A stretch of 64,000 nucleotides of DNA from Cryptomeria japonica. Its lineage: Eukaryota; Streptophyta; Pinopsida; Cupressales; Cupressaceae. Location of the stretch: assembly GCF_030272615.1 (NCBI RefSeq), contig NC_081413.1, positions 552,986,136 to 553,050,135 of the forward strand. Direction: 5' to 3'. The notes under the pieces were generated by a model that saw nothing but the letters and a program-made list of their open reading frames with translations, did not search any database and had not been told where the DNA came from. The translations under genes were made by a program, and so were the position numbers. Below, one piece after another: positions 36,830 to 50,300 of the stretch (position 1 is its first letter; each line of letters starts with the position of its first letter).

Positions 36830-37697
36830 CAAACACTAGTGACTCTAAGGAGAGAGTGTCATCCCATGGCTTAAGGTGGTTACCCTGGTAGGCCTCCATA
36901 GGTCCCGACCCCCATCCTGGGTTATCCTAGTAACCTATCCCGAACCTTCGGCTCCATCTAAGCCTCATGCGGACCCTACCAATCCTTTCGTGAAGACAAG
37001 GTGGTAGGTTTGTCATTCCAGGCCTTCTCACCACATCCTGAGCCTATACAAGCACTCAACCATGTGCAAGGCACATTATCTTAATTAATATTTTAACTAC
37101 CCACCCCCTATTCAATTATTAGGTTATCACTTCTTAACTGACTTTCGAGGGGTTATCCTGCCATCCACTTTGGGTGTGACCCCCGCTCGAAAGCCACTCT
37201 CTCTCAAAGGACACTAACAAGAAAGGTCTCTCTACGAGAACTCAATGGCAAAATACATAGCCATATCTAATCTTGACAAACCATGGGTGAAGGATACACA
37301 ATCACTAACCCAGGATTGACCATTTGGAAACATAACACACAATGGCTCACATCAACAGAGTTATACAACAACACCTGACCAAGGGGTATAACAACATATG
37401 ACATAATGACAACTCAGCCAGAATTGCAATGAAATTAAGCTTGACTGCAAATACCATTTACACAAGATCCTAATATAGGCAATCTTTTCTTTAAACAACC
37501 AAAAGCATAAAATACTTGCCATTAAAGATTTTCCAGAACATAAGAAAATACAACTATATTAATACAAGGAAATCAATGTTGTCATTTTTCCAATAAGGTT
37601 AAATAAAATCACGTTAAAATTAATCTCCTAATGTATTTCCAAGCATAAATATAGAATCTTAAATTATAAGCTTTTCTGAAAATAACCAAATTCTTAA

Positions 37698-37700
<3 letters not shown>

Positions 37701-37733
<33 letters not shown>

Positions 37734-37886
37734 ATTATATGAATATATATATACATCGTATATATATTATATACCTATAATCATATTACAATATATATAT
37801 ATATATATATAAACACATGAATTAATTTGCACAGTATTAAAATAATACTTAAATAACATAATGCCCACAATTAAAAAACTTATATA

Positions 37887-37918
<32 letters not shown>
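37701..37918. repeat. Cluster of (TA)n microsatellites
   Basis: Three TA runs at about 37701-37730, 37791-37811 and 37890-37918, inside the decayed LTR. Confidence 0.9.
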
Positions 37919-37921
<3 letters not shown>

Positions 37922-38020
37922 TAAAAATTGAATTATATAACTCTGGGCAAGAAATCCGAATGTACCATATTCTGGATTGCACAAATTTTAACCAGGGAAA
38001 AGCAAATTATATTTACTCCC

Positions 38021-38118
38021 TGCTACCGCATGGTAGCAGGTACTACCATAGGTAGTACATGCTACCTTACAGTAGCAGGTTGCTACTGTACGGTAGCGGT
38101 ACTACCGTTGGTAGCAAC
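38021..38118. repeat. Cluster of short palindromes based on GGTAGCA/TGCTACC
   Basis: Within 100 bp there are stems TGCTACC-GCAT-GGTAGCA (38021-38038), GTACTACC-ATA-GGTAGTAC (38040-38058) and AGTAGCA-GGT-TGCTACT (38071-38087), plus a further TACTACC/GGTAGCA pair. The position corresponds to the GC-rich palindromic repeat of the intact family 2 LTRs. Confidence 0.8.
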
Positions 38119-39977
38119 TACTGACCCTCCCAAAAAACCAATTTTTTTTATTTTATTTTTTTTAAATTTCAATAACCCAAAAAAACATTAAATTGCAATA
38201 ACCTAAAAACTTTAAATTTTATTTCCAATAAAATTTATTTCCAGGGAAACTAATTAATACATATTTTCTGCAAAATAATATAATAAAACAATTTCCCCAT
38301 AACTTTTAATGACCCAATAAATTTAATTAATAATAACTAAATAATTTCACAGAGATGTACAATTATTGACAGAACAACCATAGCCAAATATTGAAACCAA
38401 ACCCAAACAAGAGGGAATATTTTCTCTAGTAAATCCCATTTTCTACCAAAACTTGCAACTTTTAAGCACAGTAAAACATCTTGGCAAAAATTTTCCATAA
38501 TAATTCTTCCAAAACCTCACAAAATTTAATCTATAAACACCCAGGAAATAACTTCTTTCCATATACTAAAAATTAATTTCAGGAAAGAATTTTAGCCAAG
38601 AACACGAAATAACCAGAAAGGGTTTTGGATTTGACAAATATTTTTGACACACATCATTTAGAAAGAGGGAAGAAATAAAATATTTTCTTTAAAAACAACC
38701 AGAAGAGGCCACCCAACCTATATAGCTTTCCTAGAAGATTTACGTGGAAGGGCTCAATTATGTACCAGTTTTCCAAGCCAATCCTTCTTCCAGCAATCCT
38801 CTGATAATTTCTTCTTCAACAAAATATTGCTTCCCAAAAATCTCTGCCTCTTTCTTGTGAAATCCCCAAAAAGAGAAAGATCTATTCTTTTTAACCTAAT
38901 ATTTTAGGTTGCACATATTTTTCCCAAAAACCTAATATTTAATTTTAGTAATAAAAAGGAATTTTAATTTCTTTTCTTTTTCTTTTTTAATACCCACTAG
39001 AAAGATAATTAAATGAACATGCAAAAATTATAATCGTTTATTTTTTTTGTTTTTCTTTTCTTTTCTCATGCTAAATAATTAATTTTCTAAAAACAGAAAA
39101 TAAAGCAATACTTTAATTCTAATTTATTCTTTTATTCATTTATTTATTTAAAATTCTAGGAAACAATAAATCAAATTAATCTAATTTATTTTTCACTAAA
39201 ATTTAAATAAGATATAATTCAAATACAATGCAACTTGCAATCTAATTTAATAATTTGTTTTAATTAATTAAATTTAAAATATCAATGCATAAAATACATA
39301 ATTCCAAAAATACTAACTATGAGATAACTCCATAAATTTAATTAATTAATTAAAACCACTAAACACACAAAATGAGCAAACCCCAAGCAAAGACTCATAA
39401 AAAGTCAAACGACAAAATACGAAAGCCGAACAAACCGACAGGACGAACAACTGACGACACTCACAAGAGTGTAACAATAAAATAAGGTCAACTACTACCT
39501 CCTCCACTTCCATTAGAAAAATATAAGGCATGCTCAGACCTGTGAAGCTAGGTGGAGATGGTACCCCGTACCTACCCGGTACTTGTACCTACAATATCCT
39601 GCATCACCGAACCACACATTCATATATACAATATAGAAAACACGGCATGCACACCGATGAAGGAGAATCGTGACGTTCCCTATCTCACCGGAGTGAGTGA
39701 AGGAAAATCGTCCCCTTGCATCCAATACACTCACAGACACGCAACATATAATTTCACATTGCATAGATAAAGTAAAGTGTCAGTACATAGAAATAATCCA
39801 TAAAATACCATAAATCATAATTAATGAAATACTGCAAATAAATTATGCATCTCATATCCAAATAAAGCATGAAATAATGTCATGTAAGTCTGAATAACAC
39901 ATCATAGTAATGTATCCACTGAAAGTAAAAAATAATAAAATATGAGTCTAATAAGTTCAACAAGGAGGGGTACTACA

Positions 39978-41340
39978 CAATCCACAATCCAAGCCAAGAA
40001 ATCTTCAAGCAATCCTCAAAATCCAAAATCCTTAGCCAAATCCAACTTGCAGAATAATACCCAAAATGTTAACCCGACAAAATACTCAAGAAGCCAAATA
40101 AATAAAAAATAAAACTAAAACTATAGAAAATCTCAGCCAATCAAAATATTACAAAATAATATATTTCTTACCTACCATTTGCAAAACCCAAGATAAAAAT
40201 AATAAAATATTATTTAATTTACTCACCCAACAATATAACCAATAGAATAATAGGGTAGGTAGAAAGGATCTACCAAACAACCCAAGAGAGTAAAAAGAGA
40301 ATAATAATATAAACAACTCATAAAATCATGGGCACAAATAATTATAAAAGTCCAATTAAATAAACAACTGAGTATAAATAAATACCACATATGATTAATA
40401 AATAATAATTAGTAATTAGTAATAAACATCAATAAATAATCCTTGATAACCCAAGGTATTATCAAGCCATTAATTAAATATAAACCAAGGAATCTATAAT
40501 ATTAATATTAATTTAACAACACTTTATTATTAAATATTATACCAACTTTTTATTTAATTTATTATTATAAATTATATTAATCTTTTATTTTAATTTAACA
40601 TTATTAAACTATATAAATCAATTTAATCAATTAATAAATAACCAAATCAATAATTACCATGCTACATCATGCAAACCACCAAAGAATAAACCCAGAAAGC
40701 ATTATACACTAACCACAACTCGTGCCAAGACTCTAAACTAACAAGGTAATCAACTTAAACCTAGAGTAAAGGGTGGGATATCATGTCAACTCCAATTTCC
40801 ATTGGGATAAGACATGCTCAAACCTATGAAGCCAGGTGGAGTCAATGTCTAGTACCCACAAATCTTGCATCCACAAAGCCATGGTAGAACATATACAATA
40901 ATATATAATGAACAGACAAGTGATAGAGAATCGCAACGGCATATCATGCTCGCAATGAGTGATATGAAATCGTCTCTACTCACATAGACAATCACTCAAT
41001 ATAAAATCAATGCATCACATAGAATCATAATAATAGAATGGGGTTACTACATCATAAAATAACATCAAATAATCATAGAACAAACATGATACATGCATAG
41101 AAGTGAACACACAATGATCATCATAGAGTAATCTATCCTCACAACAGTCTAGAAATATCATCATCCACATGTAAACATAATGTCAAGCATACTATAATAT
41201 GTCTATTATCCATAAAGAAGCATCTAAAACATAGATAAATCCATAAACATCTAGTCAAAGCTCATCACAAAAATAGTGTAAACTATGCGTATAATCTGTC
41301 GAAGCACAAAAGAAATGACAAGTCAAGGAGAGGCACTACA
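39978..41340 (-). mobile_element. Second partial long LTR (family 2), right part only
   Basis: This region repeats the right-hand part of the family. A CATGCTCAAACCTATGAAGC segment lies at about 40828, followed by AATCGCAACG-type sequence, ending GAGGCACTACA at 41340. It lies in the same orientation as, and immediately next to, the copy ending at 39977. LINE D coding resumes directly at 41341, so this is the right junction of an LTR inserted in LINE D. The left part and its TSD were not found. Confidence 0.6.
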
Positions 41341-41399
41341 TTTTCCAGTTGTTTATATTATGCTCCCATCTTTGTATTAGGTACTTATCATTCATGCCC

Positions 41400-42253
41400 C
41401 ACGTATTCAACTATCTAATCATAAAAATGACACAATTACAATCTTCATCTTGTAATAGATTTGTATGAAATATGAAACTGCAGTCTCTACTTTGAGTAGT
41501 ACTCGGTCCATTTTAAAAATAATTTTAATTTTAATAGGATGGTGATTAGAAAGAATGTATGGGTAGACATTAATGCAAAAACCCTTCTCATCCTTAGTAA
41601 AACTAAATATGTCTCTATTAACATAGAACCTATCAAGCCTGCAGTAAATCCTTTTCTTACCTTGCTAGAAGTTGCACCATGTGAAACAATTGTTCTCATC
41701 TTTCTTTCCAAGTAATGGATCAAAAAGTTTTAATTTATCTTTCATGTTAAACCAGTAGTTCTCTTCATTACTCTTTCAATCAAACTTATTTCTTGCATAT
41801 TTGTCATCTTTGTGTTCTATCATGTTAATGTCTCCACCAACCACCCAATAGACATTAGACAAGCTATACATCCATTTCCAAAGCTCAATTCTATTTTTGT
41901 AATCATTGGGAGCATAAACAGAGCATAATCCCACCTTAACATCATCCTTTTGGATTATTACCCACACTGGTCTATTACATGGGGAAGATCCATGGTCTAA
42001 AACATGTTTTCTCCATTTGTTGGAAAGAAAGATGATTGTTCACCTTTTCCTTTGTAATGTTTACTTGTGAATTGTATGGCATCCTTCGACATACATTTCA
42101 AGTTGACATCTAAACTAAATTGTGTGGCTTTGACTTCTTGAAGAAAAACTACCGAACCTTATTCTTGATAGAATTAAGGAATCTTTTTAATATATACTTC
42201 CTATCTTGGGATTCCAAACCCCTTACATTTCATGATACACATTTCAAGTTCAT
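41400..42253 (-). pseudogene. LINE D ORF2, endonuclease domain only
   Basis: The ATG at 42253 opens MNLKCVS-stop-NVRGLES, a first endonuclease block whose Trp has become TGA. Next come SVYAPNDYKNR near 41925, GGDINMIE near 41850 (usual GDFN), RLDRFYV after a frameshift near 41640, and NHHPIKI near 41530 (usual SDHxPI). An in-frame TAG near 41671 stands where family members often have Gln. The domain would nick target DNA. The frame dissolves before any reverse transcriptase motif. Confidence 0.82.
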
Positions 42254-44400
42254 GAGAATCATTATTCAGTACTGTCTATTGAATTCCTAAAGCTTTCAAA
42301 GCATTTAGGAATTTTATCATCTATCTCCTTCCTCTTATGAATGGGAGAAGAAAATTATTTACTTTTGTTCTTTCTTTTATGTTTAACTACGTTAAACAAA
42401 CCATACCCTACTAGTATCATTTTGTCACTTGATTCACCATTCTATTGAGATTTCTTCTTCCCTGTAGTGATTATCAAACTAGTATCTTCTACAATTTTCC
42501 CTATAGTATTCTAGCCTTCCCATAAGACAACGTTGTTAGATTTATTTTAAATAACTACAGCCTAACACTGAAGTTTAAATTGATCTACCTCATGTTTTGG
42601 ACTTTGGGTATCATTTGCAGGCCATCGCTGACCTTATATGTGGGAGAGTTAAATTTTATATAAACTTCAGGGAGATCCTTGTCACTTACTTAATTACTTG
42701 AGTCGAGACATTGAAGAGCCAATTGGTTAGGGTCCTAGATAGGATTATTAGCCTATCTATATTCTCAGGTATGGGTTGCCTCAGCTCCTATTCCAATAAG
42801 GGGCCATCTGGAGATTCATTCTCTCCACAAATGGTCCCATTATCTTCTTGGTCTGAGAGTACATTAAACTTATTGGTTGGGTCTATGGTAGGTGATGCCT
42901 TAGGGGATAGAAGACTTCTAGGTCTCTGCACACTTGAGCCAATTTGGTTATTACTTTCTAGGTACAAGATAATTGATTTCACCATAGATCTTGATTTACA
43001 AGTTTGACCTTCTATGCAATTTATCATATCTTTATTATATTCCTTATCATTTGTTGGTGTGCAAGGCACAATCTCCTCTTCCATATAATATTTCTTAGAT
43101 TCAATCTTATTTTTAATCCTTTGTAACACAATTTGTTATGCATTCTTCTTCCTAGGCCTTTTTGTGTAGGGTATTATCAAAGAGTCCATACAACCCAAAC
43201 TTTCCTTTTAGGGGCTCTCGAACTTGAGATTTAGACTAAAAAATAGTTAAATATGGAGGAGGGTCTGCAATAAACTTCCCTACTTCCATGGAAGCCAATA
43301 GAGAGGAGATACAACTAGGGTACTTATAAGAGTCTGGTTTATCAATATAATCCTTTAGAGACAACTAAATGGCACTAGTCAAAGAGTTGAGGTTAGCCAA
43401 CATGTCATCTTTATTTCTCGTAGGCACATTGTCAGTAACTTGGTTATTAATCATACTAGATGAGTTAGTGTTAGGTCTTGAGTACATGGTCAAGTTAGCT
43501 TTATAGACCTACCTATTTTTGGTACCAGACTTATTAGATATAATAGGACAATTCCTTTGAATGTGTCCTTCTTCTTGCAAAGATAACAAGCATTAGTACC
43601 TCCAAGCACCTCAATGTTACAAGTGAATATTTCATCATTGATATTGATTTAAATTGAGCTAGGGATTTCAATACCTAGATTAAGTGATATTAAAACCCTA
43701 GCATCTAAATGGGGAAGGGTAAGCCTTGCCTCATCTTTTCTAACCACTTTCCCTAAAGAAACAAGCATTTAGGGCAAAAAAATTTGAAAGAAAAGGTGGA
43801 ATATTTTGTAACACAATCCACGTATGACACGACAAGGTTTAAACCTCATCACTCACAGCATCGGGCATCCATTTAAGAGCCCTAAAAATATAATTACCTA
43901 TATTCCAATACTATCTATTGATAATTAGTTTTGAAAAATATTAAAAATAACCTTCTTTTTTTTTTGAATCATAAGACAAAAAGAAATTTGAATATCCATT
44001 TTGTTAATCCAAACATTTCTAAACCAAACATCTAGTAACTTCCTAAATGGAACTAAGATGAATCTATAGAAACTAGAAAGATAGCTTGACATCTTTAACC
44101 TACTATTCTCTTGAGAAAGAAATTCAATAATCTCGGGATTAGGAGAGATGGTAAGTTTATAAGGGTTATGAACATGCATCTTACCTCATCTTCCCTTTGC
44201 ACTTCCATTCTCTTTTGCATCATGCACAAGATTAGCAACAAAGATTGCACTATTGACACTGCCTTAGTTTCAACAACCAACACTTCTTTAAAAGATCTAG
44301 AACTATAATTAACTTCTTTGGGAGCCTTATCTTTTCAGATGGTTGGATTTTCATTGATTGGGTATATGGACACCACCATACCAGATTTTACCAAGGCCAT
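42250..44400 (-). pseudogene. LINE D ORF1, decayed
   Basis: The likely start is the ATG at 44400 (MALVKSGMVVS). Fragments in changing frames follow: a DUF4283-like stretch near 44160-43925 (ISPNPEIIEFL), a zinc knuckle near 43605-43545 (CYLCKKK, with the His and last Cys recovered after a 1-bp shift), and a NKFNVLSDQED block near 42870, which corresponds to NRFEALDD in LINE A. It ends at the ORF2 start. Many stops are present. Confidence 0.7.
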
Positions 44401-47361
44401 TGTTACCACACACAAAGATAATATATGCAAATGCAAATGAAGATGGTAACTTTGGCTTAGTATGCTTATGGGGGTTAAGAACTCACACCTGAGTGAAGGA
44501 GGATGCTGACCTCCTCCACTACCTCTGCAAAAGAGCCCTCTACACATGCTTGAGCCCTTCCTTGATCAATGCACTGACACCTTCCTCCACCATTAATTAT
44601 TGAATTATTTTTTATTTTTTTAACAATTGGTAAATATTATATATTTATATATTACTTTTAATAATTTTATTTATAAATATTAATATCTATTGTAAAATTG
44701 GTATTCTTATATTGAAAAAAGAACAAACTACTTTCCTACTAAATAAAATTAATTATATTATAAAATATATGTATTATTTGTAATGCCCCGCCAGGAAACC
44801 CCGAAGGGATTAAGCCAAAACACAAGAATAGAGTGCAATAATTTTTTTTTTTTAAGTTACAACACATAAGATGCAACATGATAACAAAGATTCAGATTAC
44901 ATAGCGGAAGACTTCCATTAACTCCTAAAGAGTTTCCCAACGAGATTACTTAAATTTACACAATACACTTTACTCACACAATTAATCCAAGAGCTGAATA
45001 TCTTAATAACGAGATAATTCATAATCAGGATAATTTCTTTCAAAGGACTGAAATGTAAAACACAAGCAAGGATTCATCCTTAAGATCCATTCATGATTCT
45101 CATTTAAGCTTTTCATTTAAAATTGCAAACCAACATCTAACATTCTAATACACTAGGAATTTCACCATAAACATAAGAGATCTTTTCCAAGCATACCTAA
45201 ATTTCTTAGCAACAACTGAGTATAATTCATTACTCTAAGTTACATTCATTCATATTCTAGCTTATTGCATTAAAATGACGATTTCACACATGCATTACGA
45301 TAAATCGCATCTCAACCAATTATGCATTCGATCCACATGGCATTCAAGAAAGAATTGAGTATAAGCATTTAAAGTTAATTCCAATTTTCCACTTAACCAT
45401 TCAACATAAATTAATCATACATGATAAAGCTGAATAAAGAGACATAAGAGAATGCATCACATAACACCATAATGATCTCGGAGTTCACCCCTAAAGGGCT
45501 ACATCTCCGGGTCTGCGCAACTGCAAGACCCCCTCGGATAAATAATAAGGTTAAGAGTACAAAAGGTTACACCATACAATCCAGCCATCAAGGCGATACA
45601 TAAATAATATACAGATGACCACATCGGTCCATAATACATACACGATCCTTACAAAGAACAGGATCCAGCTGAACATAAACAAAGCTAAAACAAGAGGTCC
45701 AGAAGAGCATCCATAACTGAGCCATCACCACCCAAGGTCTAACATGGAACCGACTCTCACAAGGGCAGAGACAAAGGACGACTCACAAGGGTACTCAAAA
45801 CAGGACAAAACGACAACACACTAGCGAACGTAGGGACAAGTGTCATCACACGACCTGGTATGGATACCATGGAAAGTCTTCATAGGTCCCGGCCCATACA
45901 CTGGTAACCCTGGCAACCTAATCCGAACTTCCGGCCCATCCAAGCCTCATGTGGACCCACACATCCTCTCGTGATGACAAGGAAGGTAGTTTGCCATTTC
46001 AGGCCTTCTCACAGCATGCCGAATCTATGATAGCATTCGTCCCATGTGTGAGGCACATTATCTTATTTAGAGATTATTTTCTAATCTACTTAGGTTATCA
46101 CTTATTAGACTCACTTTCGACGGGTTATCCAGCAGCCACTTTGGGCGCGGCCCCCAATTGAAAGCCACTTTCCCATACGACACTAGACTAACTCAGACGA
46201 ACTCGAACCAAGGAATACACATGGTCAGACGAACGGAGTTCAAGAAGATACAAACATCAGGTCAAACACGACTCAAGGGTAATCACTTACTGACGGTGCT
46301 CTAACTAGAGACCTGACAACTAAGGTTAGCCACGAATCATCATTCGACTCACACAAAGAGGATATAACCAACTAAGTCAACATCACAATCCAACAGTCAA
46401 CTCGGAAATCGAGGACTAAAACAGGAACACCAAATCATCCATACGACAGGGTCCTTTTACACAAAGCAAAACATGCCATTTCATAATTAGGGCGAATACA
46501 GAAATTAAACTCGCAAGGCAATAATCAGAAAAGACATTATTCCCTCAAGTTGATTTAAACATTAAAAACGATCAAGTTTTCTACAAGATCCAAATCAGAT
46601 TTGAGTTATCTACCTCAACTGGGGATAAGTTGTTCTTGGTTTTCTAACTCCTAAGGTTCAAGCATTGAACAGGCAATTTAGGCCATAAAGAGTTTTAACC
46701 AATTCATATTATTAAATCTCAGACAACCGTTAAACAATTAAAATAAGATATTTAAACTCCAATCAAAACGTCATTAACATACTGGACTAAAATCAATCTC
46801 TACAGATTCATAATTTCACTTCCAGATGCATTATACGAATTACGGAAATAAAAATGTAGAAAGAGAAACTAAAGAAGCTAATCATTTCCAAAAGCACATC
46901 GTTTAATTTCAATACCCAACGATAAGTATTTCACTACTATACAGTTACTCAAATGATCTGTTCCACGATAAAATTTAACATCATCAACAATTTTCAATTG
47001 CGAAAATCAACAGTTTTAAAACTTAATCAGGAAAGGAACATAGGTCGAGAAATGGGATTGAATATTTAATTCACTTATAAACCCATTATAAGATAAATCC
47101 ATATCTAATTATCATTTATCACTATATGCCACCCTAATCCAGTTTAAAACTAATTAAACTCAACATTAAAATTACTCTCCTTTAAATGATATAAATATCA
47201 TATGTTTTTCTTCCCTTTTTTTTTTTATACTAAACATTACATTGAATATGCATTTAAAACTTCGTTTAAAACAACTACATTTAAACAAAGAAATGCATTT
47301 AATTAAAACTAAGCTCTTTTATAAAAAGGAAAAGCATTTAAAAAAAAACACGCATGGAACG

Positions 47362-50300
47362 TGTAGTACCCCTACCCTAGTCTATTTCTAACCTTGGTTA
47401 ATCTTGATTAGTTAATCGTAATATGATGTTACAATCAGATGTTTGATTTCACGCATAGCTATTGATGTGGTTTTCTCACTAGTTGTATGCAGGTTAGTCA
47501 GTGTACCTATTTCGTGATTTTAGTATCGGACTAACGCTTTCAGTAGATTTTATAAATGTATGCATGTATGATCTTTTGTTGCAGGAGATTTCAGGTACGA
47601 AGTCGCATGAGTGCGAGGTTCGTCGTCACCTGGTTTTGCAGGTTTGAGCATACCTTTTAATCCTTAGAGTTGGATTAGGTGGTCGTATGACCCTAGTCGA
47701 CCTTAGTCGTGCTCAAGTGAGCATCGCCAGTCGTCGTCGGTAATCCCTGTTGGTTTGGGTTTGCGAGTCATCTGTTTGGTTGGCTTTCTCGATTTGCGTG
47801 CCTGGTGTGTTTGGTTAATTGATTAATTAGTCCTTAGTAATTATCGTGATTAAATATGCGTGAGTGCATTGATGATTAATGGATTAATTAATCTGGTTTC
47901 CGTTAGGCGATTTTCGTTGATATTGTATTGCTTATTTTAATTGGGAGTGAATTTGAATTTAAATGGCTGATTTCGATTATTTAATGCATTTTATATATGC
48001 TGTTGAAAAAGGAAAGCTGTGTATTTAATCGCAATGGATTAATTGTATTCTGTGGCTTCTGATATTGGAAGGTTAAATTTAATTGATTGAAGAAGTCGAT
48101 TTTTAATTGGAAAAGCGAGTTAGATTGTTGATATTGTTGAAAAGGATTAAATTTAGAGTATTACTTGTAAATAAAAGTTTTTTATTCCAAAAATAGAAAT
48201 TTGGAGTCAACTCTGCCATATAACCCAAATTTGGGAAATTTGGAGAGGATGGATAAATTTGGGGAGGATTTTGGCTGGAAGGATTTTGGGGGGGGGGTTT
48301 GGAGAAGAGGCAGTTGGTTGATTCTGGCAGGATTGGGCTCTCCCTCAGCCATACCTGGATTGCGAATGAAGGTAGGAATTCTGAATTGTCTTCTTGTTTT
48401 CAAAAGAAATTATTGTTTTGATTGAAAGAGATGAATTTGTGATTGAAAACCAATTTGTTTGGCTGGAGATTTTAAATGGAAATGTGTGTGTTTCTTCATG
48501 GCTGTTGGGCGTTCGAAACCCTTGGCTGTTTGTTGAGTATGAGAAAACCCAACATGAAAACGTGATTTCAATCTCATTTTGTTTAACCGAATGTATAGTA
48601 AATCAAAACTTCCTTATAAATCTTTGGGATGGGCGTTTGTGTTTATGGAATCGAACTGTGGTTTTTTTTTATTTTATAGCAAATTTATTGGGTAAAAGAC
48701 CAAGCTGTGTTTTATTTTGATGAGCGCTGTGTTAACGCGTCATCACCGACTGGGCGAGGTCGAATTTATTTTTAAAAAAAAAAAAGATTGAAACCGTAGT
48801 TTGGAGTGGAGGGCGGGGAGCGGAGCTCCACCCGCTCCTCCCCTCTCCCCCCCGCGTTTCCCCCTGTTTTCCCCTGTTTCCGTTGTTCTTACCCCGCGGA
48901 TGCCTATGTTGGTAACCACGGCCGCGGCACTGCGGTGGCCGCAGGTCCGCGGTGGCCGCAGGTCCGCGGTGGCCGCAGGGCGCCGCGGAGCCTGCGGGCA
49001 CCGCAGCGGCGCCGCCGCTCGGGCTTTGCCCTGTGGCTAGGGTTAGGGCACGGCCCGCCCTAGCCATTGTGTTTAACTTCGTCTTTTTTTTATAATGAAT
49101 GTTTTTTTTTGTATAAAAGAAAATGCTTATGATATTTTTTATATATCATTTTAATGGAAGAAATTTTAATGTTAAGTTTAGATTAGATGCTTAATTTTGA
49201 TTAAAGGTGGAATATCATGTTAAATTTCAAATTGGTATTGATTAATTTTATAATGGGGTTATAGGTTAATCATTATCCAATTTCATTTCACGACTTTGGT
49301 ATTTTTTTTTAATTAAGTTCTACAACTGTGAAGTTTTGCAATTGAAAAGTAAGCGAAATAATTATCGTTAGAAATTGAAACGATATGCTTGGAAATGATT
49401 ATCTCCATTTAGATTCTCTTTCTATATTTGTATATTCCGTAATCTGTATTATGTAATTGGAATTGAAATCATGAATCTGTAGAGATTGATTGTAGACCAG
49501 TATGTTAAAGACGTTTGGAATTGGAGATTAAATATCTTGTTTTAGTTGATTAATGTTTGTCTGAATTTATTAGTATGAATTGGTTTAAAAACTCTTTACG
49601 GCTTTATATGTCTGTTTAGGCTTTGAATTTTAACGAGTTAGAAAACCAAGAACGACTTATCCCTTGATAAGGTAGATGACTGTAAGTTGTTTTAGATCTT
49701 GTAGAAAACTTGATCGTCGTTTAATGATTAAATCAAATTGAGGAAATATTGTCTTTTCTGATTATTGCCTTGCGAGTTTAATTTCTGTATTCGCCTTTAA
49801 TTTTGAAACGACATGTTTTGCTTGTTTAAATAGGACCCTGTCGTATGGATTGACTTGGTGTACCTGTTTCAGTCCTCGAATTTTGAGTTGACTATGGATT
49901 GTGATGTTGATTTAGTTGGTTATATCCTTGAGTGAGTCGAATGATGATTCGTGGTTAACCTTAGTTGTCAGGTCTCTAGTTAGAGTACCGTCAGTAAGTG
50001 ATTACCCTTGAGTCGTGTTTGACCAGATGATTGTTCTCCTTCTTGAACTCCGTTCGTCTTATCATGTGTATTCCGTGGTTTGAGTTCATCTGAGTTAGTC
50101 TAGTGTCGTATGGGAAAGTGGCTTTCGATTGGGGGCCGCGCCCAAAGTGGCTGCTGGATGACCCGTCGAAAGTGAGTCTAATAAGTGATAACCTAAGTAG
50201 ATTAGAAAATAATCTCTAAATAAGATAATGTGCCTCACACATGGGACGAATGCTATCATAGATTCGGCATGCTGTGAGAAGGCCTGAAATGGCAAACTAC

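Larger units (their letters stand above)
36830..39977 (-). mobile_element. Decayed long LTR (family 2), same orientation as the LTR at 44779-52893
   Basis: The conserved block at 36858-37205 matches 45850-46180 (TCATAGGTCCCGG-type start, GGCACATTATCTTA, CACTTTGGG). The right end, AGGAGGGGTACTACA at 39977, matches the end of the intact family copy at 52893. Near 39535-39600 a CATGCTCAGACCTGTGAAGC segment matches the equivalent subterminal part of the other copies. A hairpin cluster sits at 38021-38118 and TA microsatellites at 37701-37918. The left end was not identified, so this copy is probably truncated. Identity is clearly lower than between the two copies at 44779-52893. Confidence 0.65.
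41341..44590 (-). mobile_element. LINE D: 5' half of a LINE, cut at an LTR junction
   Basis: A minus-strand LINE holding a decayed ORF1 and the endonuclease part of ORF2. It stops at 41341, where family 2 LTR sequence begins. Reverse transcriptase and RNase H sequence is not found on the other side of the LTR, so the 3' half was deleted or rearranged. The 5' end near 44590 is estimated from the switch to AT-rich sequence. No TSD was found. Confidence 0.78.

Noticed and set aside
45949-46161. 70-codon ORF repeated at 50337-50128 in the long LTRs
   Set aside because: The repeat reflects LTR identity. The older copy near 36960-37200 has several stops in the same frame, so no protein conservation is shown.
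48732-49067. Ala/Gly/Arg-rich ORFs in the GC-rich island, and similar ones at 51482-51839
   Set aside because: All frames are open because of GC richness and tandem repeats; there is no domain, and they lie inside LTRs.
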